Positions 18,501 to 26,398 of a DNA stretch of 55,663 nucleotides are shown piece after piece. The first letter of the stretch is position 1; each line of letters starts with the position of its first letter. The DNA comes from an uncultured Eubacteriales bacterium (GTDB lineage Bacteria > Bacillota > Clostridia > Saccharofermentanales > Saccharofermentanaceae): positions 1 through 55,663 of the forward strand of contig OMWK01000014.1 of the NCBI GenBank assembly GCA_900314745.1, read 5' to 3'. A program made the position numbers and the translations under genes. A model generated the notes under the pieces. It was not told the DNA's origin, ran no database searches, and was given only the letters and a program-made list of their open reading frames with translations.

Positions 18501-20017
18501 TCGTGGCGAGGTCAAAGGACCCCGAGGCATCGAAGCTCTCCTACGGCATAGTCACCTTCAACATCCAGCAGCAGAATCTCATCGAGGACATGATAGATGA
18601 CGTCTGCAGGCAGGATGAGGAGTTCGAGAAATGGGCCTACGGCGGCAATGAGCCGATATTCATTAAGAACCTCGAGAACGTCCAGGGCGACGAGCGCGAC
18701 GTGATACTTTTCTCCGTTAACTACGGTCCTGACGCTGAGGGCAAGGTCTCGATGAACTTCGGCCCCATCAACCAGGACGGCGGATGGAGAAGACTCAACG
18801 TTGCGGTAACGCGTTCACGCTGCGAGATGAAGGTGTTCTCATCGCTCCCGCCCGAGAGGATCAAGACGAGCGAAGCGACACCCGAAGGCGTGCTCGCATT
18901 TAAGCGCTTCCTGCTCTACGCGGAAGGAAACGGACTCTGGGATTCGGATCTGCAGACGTCTTCCTCCTCGGAAGTCTCGTTCGTCGACAGGAGTGCGAGA
19001 ACAAAGGGCATCAGGGACAGCATCTGCGACGCACTTCGCGAAAAAGGATTCGCAGCCGACACGAACATCGGCAAGTCCGGCTTTAAGGTAGACATCGGCG
19101 TAGTAGATCCGGATGATGAAGGAAGCTACTGCCTGGGCATACTTATAGACGGCTCCTCCGCGCTCACGAATTCCTCCGTTACGACAAGGGAGATCGAGCA
19201 GCCCTCTACGCTTCGAAGCCTCGGATGGAATGTTCTTAAGGTATGGTCGATGGACTGGTGGGAAGATCCCGATAATGTCATCGCCGGAATAATCAATGCG
19301 GTAACTAACAGGAAAAAGCCGGATGTGGCGGTGGTTGAGACAGCTCCCGCTGAGGTTCCCTCTGAGACTCCTTCTGAGACTCCCGCTGTGGACGACACTC
19401 AAAAAAAAACTGAAGTTGCAGTAACCTCCGATCCCGGAATCCCGTATGTCAGGAAGGAGATTACCCTCCCTCCCATGACGGGCAGGGAGTTTGCCGATGA
19501 GAAGAACATAGGAATGCTGGAGACGGCGGCAAAGGCGATCATCGAGACCGAGGCCCCGATCTGTTTTGACGTTCTCGTCGGCAGACTCACTGAAGCCTGC
19601 GGTATTACGCGTAAGACCGCCCCGGTAAGGGAACGCTGTGAATACATAATCAGACGATTCCGCTTCCCGGTATCGAAGCTTAACATAACTAATAACCCGA
19701 ACACCGGATACAGCGATCCCAACTATGACAGGCTCTTCATCTGGACGGATGCGGATAAGGTCGGACGCATAACGGATAATTACCGCAGAACCGACAGGAG
19801 TGAACCGACATATGTCCCCCTCGAAGAAGCGGCCTGTGCAGCGGTTTACCTCGCGCGTTCACAGTTCGGTATGCCTATGGACAGCCTCATAGTAGAGACG
19901 GGCAAGGCGTTGGGATTTAAGATGAGTACCCCTACCGTAAAGATCCTTTGTAAAAGGGCGATAGAATTTGCCATCGGCAAAGGCGAACTCACCTATAACG
20001 GAAGGCTGGTAAAGTAG
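15521..20017 (+). CDS. DUF4011 - SF1 helicase - Vsr/MTES-type nuclease - DUF3320 protein
   Basis: A 1498-residue protein. Order: DUF4011 N-terminus (KFDLWERKLLDLTTRNALLN); helicase part one with Walker A HGPPGTGKSQT (about residue 322); a long coiled insertion (about 390-830); Walker B VIFDEASQLP (about 862); GDPMQMPP (about 886); LWHYRSRHE (about 930); VQGDERDVILFS (about 1055); NVAVTRSR (about 1092); a restriction-fold domain (about 1165-1247, DIGVVDP then LGILIDG and LGWNVLKVWSMDWW); a Pro/Glu/Thr linker; and DUF3320 (about 1323-1496). It probably unwinds or remodels nucleic acid; related giants appear in genome-defence contexts, but no partner defence gene is visible here. The usual acidic residue in the nuclease IExDG motif is Leu here. 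An A9 tract lies in the linker. Confidence 0.9.
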   Translation: MSENMSSRSNNKFDLWERKLLDLTTRNALLNVRLKGNTVPLFAPSASDIEDRISAEKDYIIISRTKAENEQIPAKEYGFEELAETQGFSELLSTAAAAGNIYSSLPDQELEDKLKALYRNSRAAIEEDGAGTLFLACGMLKWIDEKKDNTPYYAPVVLVPVELVRKFGAGKYVLRKTDEDTIMNRSLVEKLKRDFDLDISELDGEIEDDENGKNVTGVLETLKNSISTKAGWKVIDACVLGMFSFSKFVMWNDIRLHRDKLASNKVVRSLLEGKLDWQYEDMEKDAREFKGDDQILLPISADNSQLYAIKRACEGNSFVLHGPPGTGKSQTITTMIANAVANGKTVLFAAEKKAALDVVYSRLERIGLAPFSLELHSNKIRKGWILDQLKVALESKMKNMPESGYDKALEDIQKRRDELDIYEDELTITRPCGYSLYEMLCIYSENSSVPDVILGDGYDEGLTEEAISNSVTLLNEYIAVSAETSGKLNYIEATDYSQDAKVKLPLELSALRQAADKYEAAYNAFKEALPRVSSGTDTASADSASVKASNFLAARKELLQTWDKAILSQDADALLKAFTEADAKWGPFRSMAVNKVYNSVKVWDKSGKAKDNLGEHLRALSSYKSTFAGLGFDPGADVPAVIPELTAASGEYAAARTAINDRLKISKLGNAGTTFDEVRSIADDIAGNESSIREKTIANRTAAKCAEMKLKPLIGAYGNPDGKVNRDNLISVYMKAWSKLCICRIIDGTDVLRDFSGKVFNERVAKLKALSDEFRNITKEEIIIRVAKRLPDFSIEANSASMLGELQRAIKSRGRGISMRTLFRDTQEIILRLTPCVLMSPISAAQFIAPSEKPLFDLVIFDEASQLPTCEAVGAIARGENAIIVGDPMQMPPTSFFKDQTTASEDFDTEDLESILDDCLAVGMPQTRLLWHYRSRHESLITFSNRSFYDSKLYTFPSVDDRASRVTLVKCGGVFDSGRTRTNEVEAKAVTDELVARSKDPEASKLSYGIVTFNIQQQNLIEDMIDDVCRQDEEFEKWAYGGNEPIFIKNLENVQGDERDVILFSVNYGPDAEGKVSMNFGPINQDGGWRRLNVAVTRSRCEMKVFSSLPPERIKTSEATPEGVLAFKRFLLYAEGNGLWDSDLQTSSSSEVSFVDRSARTKGIRDSICDALREKGFAADTNIGKSGFKVDIGVVDPDDEGSYCLGILIDGSSALTNSSVTTREIEQPSTLRSLGWNVLKVWSMDWWEDPDNVIAGIINAVTNRKKPDVAVVETAPAEVPSETPSETPAVDDTQKKTEVAVTSDPGIPYVRKEITLPPMTGREFADEKNIGMLETAAKAIIETEAPICFDVLVGRLTEACGITRKTAPVRERCEYIIRRFRFPVSKLNITNNPNTGYSDPNYDRLFIWTDADKVGRITDNYRRTDRSEPTYVPLEEAACAAVYLARSQFGMPMDSLIVETGKALGFKMSTPTVKILCKRAIEFAIGKGELTYNGRLVK
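19401..19409 (+). repeat. A9 tract inside the helicase gene
   Basis: Nine consecutive A encode Gln-Lys-Lys in the linker after the nuclease domain. One extra A gives an immediate TGA; one A fewer gives TAA four codons on. Either slip yields a protein lacking DUF3320. Confidence 0.75.
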
Positions 20018-20020
20018 ATC

Positions 20021-21676
20021 TCACGAGTCGCGCGTCAAAGTAACGTACGACAGGACATGAGAGTGATTATCCTCCCACAGGCGCATCTCTATCTCGCATT
20101 CCTCAGGGATGTCATCGAGAGGCAGGAACACTTCAACCTCGTGCGTGTGGTCGCGTTCTATGGTGATGTACTGCGTATCAACTATGAGATCGCCGTCTAT
20201 CCACCAGTCAACGATAAGCTCAGTGCCCTGATCGAATTCCGGCAGGAAAACATTGGATATCCATACTCCGCCGTCACCTACACAGTAACCGACCGAACCC
20301 AGACACTCGGGATCTTTACTGTAGAACATCCAGAACCCGTTCGCATCTATGTTGGAATAGCCATAGACGATGCTTCCGTCCTCGCACCATTCAGGGACGG
20401 ATTCGTAGATCGCGAGCGCCTGATTCGGATGACCGGAACCGCTCTCCCCGCCTTCGTATGTAAATCCGTAGACATCGGGTGTCAGATTCTCAACAAAGTC
20501 GTCATACTGCTCCTGTGTGATCTCGCCTGAATCATGAAGAATCCGAGCAGCCTCGAGGATACACCGTTCGAACTGTTCCCAGTCAACCTGATGCGTAGCT
20601 TCAAATATCCCGCGGCCGGGATCAAGGATGATATCAGACGTAAACCTGACATCGTAGTCAAAGTAACCGTTGGAGTTGTAATGAACATCAAGAGAATATT
20701 CCTCGGGACTTACGTCAGGGATCGCTTCTGTAAGCATATCGTACATCTCAGCCGTCATTATATCGCGCGATTCTGCAGGATCGACGGCCAGGACTGACTC
20801 CCGGAGCTGATCGACATAATACACAGTGATGAATTCATCCGACAGGAGGACATCATAGAGTTCATCGCCTGAAGGCGCACTTCCTATAAGTGTAATATCC
20901 GAATATCCGTTTTCCACATATTGAATATCATGATCAAGGACATAATTGATATAAGCGCATAGGAATCTGTTGAAAGCCGCATCGGTCAGAGGACCCTCAC
21001 CTCTCTCGATGATGTTGTCGTAATGACGGAGCCTGTCGATATCGTAATCCATAAGCTCATATGCACCTTCTGCTACGGCAGGGAGCGCATTGACCGCATA
21101 CTCAAACGCGTCCGAAGACGACATGTATACGGGAGAGAAGATATATCTCATCCGTGAAAGGTAGAGATTCGTTATCCTCCTGGCCGAATTCTTGGTCATC
21201 AGCCATTCCTCAGTCTCCTCATCGTAGATGAATTCCAAATGCACCTCATCCGACCTTCTGTCACCGAAGCTGTCGAGCGCCTCAATATAATCGTCTTCAG
21301 TAAGATATACCGAATCCAGTGACTGCATAAAATCATAAAGATCCACATATTCGATCTCAGCCATGGTCTCAGCTCTTCCCCGGTCCCTGTCGAATTCAAC
21401 ATCACCGAAGTCGGTGAGCTCCATGTACTGAAGCGAATGAATGACTATGCTTCTGGTATCGCTTAAGAATTCGTCTTCGACCGAGCGGCCGTAATCAAAC
21501 CGCGATGTAAGTTCCTCGGCCTCATCGCCGTCGTCAGCGGCAAGCGCCTCGATAAATGACCCGGTAAGCTCCTTAAGGTCCTCTACATCCTTCTCATCAT
21601 CATATCTTTTACAGGAAACTGCCGATGACGCCAATGACACCGCCAGAACAATTGCTGCAGCCTTCTTAAATCTCAT
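20021..21676 (-). CDS. Large predicted lipoprotein of unknown function
   Basis: I do not recognise a family. The 551-residue product begins with a lipoprotein-type signal (MRFKKAAAIVLAVSLASS then AVSC, lipid Cys near residue 22) and continues as an acidic extracellular protein. A helical N-terminal part (FIEALAADDGDEAEELTSRF) and NTF2-like patterning suggest a fold used for ligand binding. Later there is an EWLMTKNSARRITN strand and a C-terminal beta domain. The start at 21676 is taken for its lipobox and GGATAAGGAT site; the frame could extend 20 codons. It converges on the helicase gene with a 3-base gap. Confidence 0.65.
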   Translation of the reverse strand: MRFKKAAAIVLAVSLASSAVSCKRYDDEKDVEDLKELTGSFIEALAADDGDEAEELTSRFDYGRSVEDEFLSDTRSIVIHSLQYMELTDFGDVEFDRDRGRAETMAEIEYVDLYDFMQSLDSVYLTEDDYIEALDSFGDRRSDEVHLEFIYDEETEEWLMTKNSARRITNLYLSRMRYIFSPVYMSSSDAFEYAVNALPAVAEGAYELMDYDIDRLRHYDNIIERGEGPLTDAAFNRFLCAYINYVLDHDIQYVENGYSDITLIGSAPSGDELYDVLLSDEFITVYYVDQLRESVLAVDPAESRDIMTAEMYDMLTEAIPDVSPEEYSLDVHYNSNGYFDYDVRFTSDIILDPGRGIFEATHQVDWEQFERCILEAARILHDSGEITQEQYDDFVENLTPDVYGFTYEGGESGSGHPNQALAIYESVPEWCEDGSIVYGYSNIDANGFWMFYSKDPECLGSVGYCVGDGGVWISNVFLPEFDQGTELIVDWWIDGDLIVDTQYITIERDHTHEVEVFLPLDDIPEECEIEMRLWEDNHSHVLSYVTLTRDS

Positions 21677-21734
21677 ATCCTTATCCCCCGGACTCAAGAT
21701 ATTTTTATAATAGTCATGCACCGTATCATTCGTC

Positions 21735-21763
21735 AAACAAACAGCCGGGTGTTACCCCGGCTG
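21735..21763 (-). terminator. Terminator after the HAAS-DUF4097 gene
   Basis: On the minus strand CAGCCGGG and CCCGGCTG (within 21742-21763) form a GC-rich stem followed by TTTGTTTG. It ends the padR-HAAS transcript ahead of the lipoprotein gene. Confidence 0.8.
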
Positions 21764-21803
21764 CCTATGTCTATCCATATTCCAGTATGACTTAATTGAG
21801 CTG

Positions 21804-23432
21804 TTATCCGATCTCGATGCTGCCGGCACTGCAATCTGCTGTGATCGTGCCTGTTCCGGTGCCTTCGCTTTGATACTCAGAGCCCTCATCGTGTCCGTCA
21901 ATCTCGACAGAACCCAAGTCGCACTCTACGTTGAAAGAGTAATAATCAATATCATCAATGCCCCTGACTTCGATATTGCCGAACTCGGATGAGAGATAAA
22001 GATTCTCGAACGCTGTATGATCTATCTCGATATTACCCGCATCGGTATCGATATTTATTCTTGCTATGTCGCTGTCGGAGATATCGAGATTGCCTGCATC
22101 CGCAGAAATATCAAGAACTGCTCCCGTGCTGTGATTAACAGTGATATCGCCCGCATCGAACTCACCTGAGACCTCGTCAAAAACGACGCCGTTGAGCTCA
22201 AGGTTGCCTGCTGTCATATCAAGTGCGATGTCTTCGATATCGACATCGGAACCTACGAAGATGTATACATTAGGACCGTCATTAATACCGTGGTTTACGT
22301 TGGACTGAACATCCTGCGTGATCCTGAGTTCTCCGTTAACGAACTCCACCTCAGTCATGAGATCCTCAGCGCCCTCGTATCTGGCTTCGATTCCGTCTAT
22401 GTCGTCATCGGCTTCGATGGTGATCGAACAGGATACTGCCTCGACATCGATCCTGCTTACTGAATCAACATCATCCGCATTGAGCTCGTACTCCTCAACA
22501 ATAGAGGGACCTTCGCCGAGCGATGCTATAAAACCGAATACTTTTACTACTCCGGAGATTATTGCGATGATGATTACCAGTACAACGACTATGATACTGA
22601 TGATGATCGGCGCCTTACTTATCTTGCGGTCTTCCTTGGGAATGAACTCCTCGCTCATGAGACCTGCCTTGTTAAGCTTAAGAAGCCTGTCGTAGCCGTT
22701 CATGCGGACATTGGCCGATACGATGAGATATACGCCCAGTGCGATCGAGAAGAAGAACAGCACGCCTCCCAGATTGTCGTTTACGAAGGGGATGGCCGAG
22801 ACGATAATCGGGAATACGATGCAGAGTATGCACAGAGCTACACCGATGGCTACCATCGTGCTGTATGTGGGTCTGAAGCGCCTTCTCTCATTGAGGACAT
22901 AATCCGCCGTCTCAACACCGAGTGATGCCTCATCCTTATTGATCTCGCTGAACATCGAATTCTTCGAGTGAGCGACTATGAACATTACGACTGCCACTGC
23001 TATACAGCCGAAGAACAGAAGCGCACCGAGAACATCTGCGACAGTGTCATTACCGAAGCTTAAGACCTCCGTAATAGCGCCCGTCACAACACTCATGATG
23101 CAAAGTCCGACTCCGCCGGGGATGAGAAGCGATCTCGAGGATACTGCCGAGAGATACTCTCTGACTCTGTCCGACGAGAGCATGGGCTTCTCGGGCTCGG
23201 ATAAGGACTCCCTTATGATCTGGGATATTCCTATGGATTCTGCAACTTCATCGAGATTGCCAAACTCGGAAATGACAACACCCACTGCTTCGTTCTCTGT
23301 CTTGCCTTCGCGTATCAATTCTTCGAATTTGTCTTCCATCATCTGAAGCAGTTCAGACTTCGCTCTTCTTACTTCTTCTGTATTCGGAAGATTGCGAAAC
23401 ATATTATCCAGATAACTCTTTATCGCGTTCAT
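21804..23432 (-). CDS. HAAS-domain membrane protein with DUF4097 beta-helix
   Basis: A 542-residue protein. Residues 1-70 form a HAAS/DUF1700-like domain (VRRAKSELLQMMEDKFEELI, GVVISEFGNLDEVAESIG) that commonly partners PadR regulators. Several membrane helices follow (about 100-290), then an extracellular repeat-rich beta region (DUF4097) with alternating acidic and hydrophobic residues and recurring DxxNLDIS-like strands. Such PadR-HAAS pairs are thought to sense envelope stress; this is family knowledge, not shown here. The ATG shares one base with the padR stop (TAATG), so the two are translationally coupled. Confidence 0.85.
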   Translation of the reverse strand: MNAIKSYLDNMFRNLPNTEEVRRAKSELLQMMEDKFEELIREGKTENEAVGVVISEFGNLDEVAESIGISQIIRESLSEPEKPMLSSDRVREYLSAVSSRSLLIPGGVGLCIMSVVTGAITEVLSFGNDTVADVLGALLFFGCIAVAVVMFIVAHSKNSMFSEINKDEASLGVETADYVLNERRRFRPTYSTMVAIGVALCILCIVFPIIVSAIPFVNDNLGGVLFFFSIALGVYLIVSANVRMNGYDRLLKLNKAGLMSEEFIPKEDRKISKAPIIISIIVVVLVIIIAIISGVVKVFGFIASLGEGPSIVEEYELNADDVDSVSRIDVEAVSCSITIEADDDIDGIEARYEGAEDLMTEVEFVNGELRITQDVQSNVNHGINDGPNVYIFVGSDVDIEDIALDMTAGNLELNGVVFDEVSGEFDAGDITVNHSTGAVLDISADAGNLDISDSDIARINIDTDAGNIEIDHTAFENLYLSSEFGNIEVRGIDDIDYYSFNVECDLGSVEIDGHDEGSEYQSEGTGTGTITADCSAGSIEIG

Positions 23433-23776
23433 TACACTTCTCCCTGCTTAACAATGAATTTCTCTATAACTTCCTTGGTCAGCTGCCACTCTTCGCACTT
23501 GGCCTTGTAGTACTCGCGTCCCGAATCCGTGATGCGGTAGTAAGTCCTCTTCTTGCCTCCGGACATAACCTCATCCGTGAAGGACTCGATGTATCCGTTC
23601 TTCTCCATTCTCGTGAAAGCCGAGTAGAGTGTGGTCTCCTTTATGATGTACTTCTCCTCTGCGCCGGTGCGGATCCTCTTGGAGATCTCGTATCCGTACG
23701 AAGGACCGTCAAGCAGGAGGTAGAGGATAATGGTGTCGTTGTAACCTCTGATGACGTCGCTGCTTATCTCAGCCAT
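23432..23776 (-). CDS. PadR-family transcriptional regulator
   Basis: A 114-residue winged-helix regulator. YNDTIILYLLLDGPSYGYEISKRI is the PadR signature, followed by a wing with SGGKKRTYYRITDSGREYY and a dimerisation helix. The start at 23776 follows AAGGAGAAC; the frame continues upstream to 23887 but lacks a ribosome site and would cross the promoter. It is first in an operon with the HAAS-DUF4097 gene and probably represses its own promoter through the TACTACG palindrome. Confidence 0.9.
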   Translation of the reverse strand: MAEISSDVIRGYNDTIILYLLLDGPSYGYEISKRIRTGAEEKYIIKETTLYSAFTRMEKNGYIESFTDEVMSGGKKRTYYRITDSGREYYKAKCEEWQLTKEVIEKFIVKQGEV

Positions 23777-23835
23777 GTTTGTTCTCCTTCCCTTATGCGT
23801 TTCCGTAGCTCCGACTATCGTTGCTTCGCCTGTCG

Positions 23836-23884
23836 TACTACGGCTGTCGTAGTAGAATATAACACCCCTCGAAAAGCATGTCAA
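23836..23884 (-). promoter_or_regulatory. padR promoter with palindromic operator
   Basis: Minus strand: -35 TTGACA (23879-23884), 17-nt spacer, -10 TATATT (23856-23861). Immediately downstream, over the start site, lies a perfect palindrome TACTACG-acagc-CGTAGTA (23836-23854). A consensus promoter with an operator on the start site is what an autorepressing PadR would need. Confidence 0.8.
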
Positions 23885-24014
23885 CAAAAACTTTCCGGCT
23901 GCCGCGTAAAACCGGGAGTTAAGAAAGATTTAAGGAATACGTAAGACTGAATTAAAGACTCCATCCGATGCGGCTGATATAGTGTAGTCACAACACACAA
24001 AGGAGGAGCTCAAA

Positions 24015-24494
24015 ATGAAAGACTACGATATCAATGTTAAGGGAGCACAGAACGTAAAGGTATTCGGAACTAAGGACAATACGATAGTAGCTCCTTCCGA
24101 TGTAAGACTCGACTCCGACAGGAATAAGGCAGACATAGATATTAAGGATGTAAGCGATGTTAAGATTGGCATCCCGGAGAATGCGGAGAAGATTGAACTT
24201 AATATCACTGATTCGAAGATTGCGGTTACAGACTTAAGCTTCGAGGAATTCGAGATAGACGGCAAGGGAGAGATCACGGTAGAGATCGACGGAACGAACG
24301 GTCCCATCGACATCAACATGATCGGCGGAACAGCAACTTTGATCGTACCCGAGGGCTTCTCATTCTTTACGGTTGTTAAGGGGAAGAACAACAGGATCGA
24401 CAGCGACATCGCCGAGGATCACTCATCGGCAAACAAGATCGAACTGAATGGCAAGGATACAGTCCTTCTTATCAGGCATCCTTCCGCTTCATAA
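24015..24494 (+). CDS. Small acidic beta-repeat protein of unknown function
   Basis: A 159-residue protein with no signal peptide or membrane segment. It consists of short alternating strands rich in Asp, Lys and Ile (DINVKGAQNVKVFG, DVKIGIPENAEKIELNI, GEITVEIDGTNGPIDINM), like the DUF4097 or adhesin-type right-handed beta-helices next door but apparently cytosolic. The start is strongly marked by AAAGGAGGAGC. It is divergent from padR, and its last 23 bases overlap the convergent TrmH gene. The function is not known; a link to the DUF4097 protein is inferred only from position and fold type. Confidence 0.65.
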   Translation: MKDYDINVKGAQNVKVFGTKDNTIVAPSDVRLDSDRNKADIDIKDVSDVKIGIPENAEKIELNITDSKIAVTDLSFEEFEIDGKGEITVEIDGTNGPIDINMIGGTATLIVPEGFSFFTVVKGKNNRIDSDIAEDHSSANKIELNGKDTVLLIRHPSAS

Positions 24495-25326
24495 GCTCCC
24501 AGAAGCTTATCGCACTGGCAGCGGCGACATTAAGGGAGTCCACACCGTTAAACATCGGTATCATGACGCGGTAATCACATTCCCGGATCACGTCCTTTGG
24601 AAGTCCGGTCCCCTCCGTTCCGAGGACGACCGCGAGCTTATCGTTACTCCTGATCTCGTCGCTGTCCACACTCGTGGAATCTTCGGTCAAAGCCATGGCC
24701 GTCATCTTAAATCCGTAGGACCTTAATATGTTTATAAGATTAAGGCCCTGCGATTCTTCAAAGCCAGCCCTGACCCACGGAATCTGAAAAACGGTTCCCA
24801 TGCTGACTCTGGAGGCACGTCTTGTGAGCGGATCGACACTCGGGTGTGTAAGTAGCACTCCGTCCATGCCGAGCGCCGCCGAATTACGGATGATGGCTCC
24901 GACATTCACGGGATTTACCACATCGTACAAAACAGCGATGCGCTTCTTGCCTCTGCAAAACTCTTCGACTGTAACCTCAGGCTTCCTTCGAAAAAGCATC
25001 CAAAGGCCACGGACGAGAGCGTAACCTGTGAGGTTAACGAGAACCTCATGGTCTGCAACATATACGGGAAGAGCTTCCTTTGCCCCGCTTCCAAGAAGTC
25101 GCGTGAGAGCTTCAAACACGGGACCGGCCTCAACATCAATCCGTCCCCTCTCGACGAGCATGGAGACAGGCTCGTACCCTGCTTCAAGAGCGAGCACGGA
25201 AACGCCCGCACTCTCCGCGATGAAGAGTCCTCCCGCAGGATCTTCCACAGTTCTTAGCTGCTGCTCGGTGTACCTCGCATAGAAGTCGAGGTCAGGTGAA
25301 TTAATGTCTTCGATCTCAATAAACAT
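24472..25326 (-). CDS. TrmH-family (SpoU) RNA 2'-O-ribose methyltransferase
   Basis: A 284-residue SPOUT methyltransferase using S-adenosylmethionine. Motif 1 is VNPVNVGAIIRNSAALGMDGVLL with the catalytic Arg, motif 2 VLGTEGTGLP, and motif 3 MIPMFNGVDSLNVAAASAI, which form the trefoil knot. The N-terminal half is a SpoU-type substrate-binding domain. It probably modifies a tRNA or rRNA 2'-OH; the target cannot be read from the sequence. It overlaps the small acidic gene by 23 bases tail to tail. Confidence 0.9.
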   Translation of the reverse strand: MFIEIEDINSPDLDFYARYTEQQLRTVEDPAGGLFIAESAGVSVLALEAGYEPVSMLVERGRIDVEAGPVFEALTRLLGSGAKEALPVYVADHEVLVNLTGYALVRGLWMLFRRKPEVTVEEFCRGKKRIAVLYDVVNPVNVGAIIRNSAALGMDGVLLTHPSVDPLTRRASRVSMGTVFQIPWVRAGFEESQGLNLINILRSYGFKMTAMALTEDSTSVDSDEIRSNDKLAVVLGTEGTGLPKDVIRECDYRVMIPMFNGVDSLNVAAASAISFWELMKRKDA

Positions 25327-25438
25327 GCACGTTCATAATAACATAGCGGCATCCGCCGAATTATACTTTTCTTAATCATCACCTGACGCCCCTTCGTATA
25401 TAATCATCTGCGGAATATATATGAGGAGGTCAAACCTT

Positions 25439-26350
25439 ATGGAAAAGAAAGCTGCAAAGAAGTGGATACTGACGGCGATCCTTATAGCCGCAGTCATCAT
25501 TCTCATCGCAAATGCATTTAAGATCGTGCCTACCGGATACACCGGCGTGCGCGTAAGATTCGGACAGGTAAGCTCAGAGAGCATTCCTTCGGGAATTGCA
25601 CTTAAGATACCTTTCATCGAGAACATCAGGCTTGTAAACAACAAGCAGCAGGATGTTACCATCGACGGTCAGATCTGGAGTGAGACGAATGAGCGTACCG
25701 CACTCTACTATGAGGGCATCAACATCACATACAGAATCAATCCTTCAAGATCCTCATGGCTCGTCGCCAATGTCAGTGATTACGAGCACACGCTGCTTAC
25801 GAGCAGTTTCGTTGCATCCGCAGTCAAGACGGCTGCCAAGCAGTACAACTCGATCGACGCTACGAACAGAGGTATCATCGAGCCTGCCATCTCACAGGCG
25901 CTTCAGGCTTCGGTAGACGAGAAGTACGGCGAAGATACGATCACGATCATTAAGGTCGTAGTAAACAACGCTGACTACGAGGATTCATACAACGAAGTCA
26001 TCGCAGAGCAGCAGGCTGCCCAGATCCGTTATCAGACACAGCAGATCGAGAACCAGAGAGCAATCGAGCAGGCGGAGGCACAGGCTACGGTTACAAGAAC
26101 TTCAGCCCAGGCGGAAGCTGATGCAATGATCATCTCTGCAGAGGCTGAAGCTGAAGCAAATGCGATAAGGGAAGAGTCTCTGACTCCAAACATCATCCGC
26201 TATGAGACAATAAGCAGATGGGACGGCAGACTGCCTATGATCCAGTCCGGTGACGAGAACGGCGTCATCCCGATGATTGACATGAGCGGTATGTACGAAG
26301 AGACTTCCACGCCCGCACCTGCTCCGACAGAAGCACCAGAAGAGGGCTGA
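25439..26350 (+). CDS. SPFH/prohibitin-family membrane protein
   Basis: A 303-residue protein with one N-terminal membrane helix (about residues 8-27), then an SPFH domain (PTGYTGVRVRFGQVSSESIPSGIALKIP begins it, given here only by position 31-58) and a long Ala/Glu/Gln coiled coil (about 190-250), ending in a Pro/Thr/Glu tail. Such proteins form membrane-bound rings that organise proteases or lipid domains. The start at 25439 is favoured by GAGGAGGT 8 nt upstream. A TATAAT box lies at 25399-25404. The next gene, a small lipoprotein 48 bases on, is probably in the same operon. Confidence 0.88.
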   Translation: MEKKAAKKWILTAILIAAVIILIANAFKIVPTGYTGVRVRFGQVSSESIPSGIALKIPFIENIRLVNNKQQDVTIDGQIWSETNERTALYYEGINITYRINPSRSSWLVANVSDYEHTLLTSSFVASAVKTAAKQYNSIDATNRGIIEPAISQALQASVDEKYGEDTITIIKVVVNNADYEDSYNEVIAEQQAAQIRYQTQQIENQRAIEQAEAQATVTRTSAQAEADAMIISAEAEAEANAIREESLTPNIIRYETISRWDGRLPMIQSGDENGVIPMIDMSGMYEETSTPAPAPTEAPEEG

Positions 26351-26398
26351 CGGTCTGATCCGTCTTAAGGACAAAGACATAAGAAAGAGGTGAGAAAA

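Noticed and set aside
19340..19395. Direct repeats around the helicase linker
   Set aside because: Only a few copies of a Pro-Ser-Glu-Thr codon unit, ordinary low-complexity linker DNA.
18839..19402. 187-codon minus-strand ORF inside the giant helicase gene
   Set aside because: Arg-rich reverse-frame product without family motifs; the plus strand encodes the nuclease domain.
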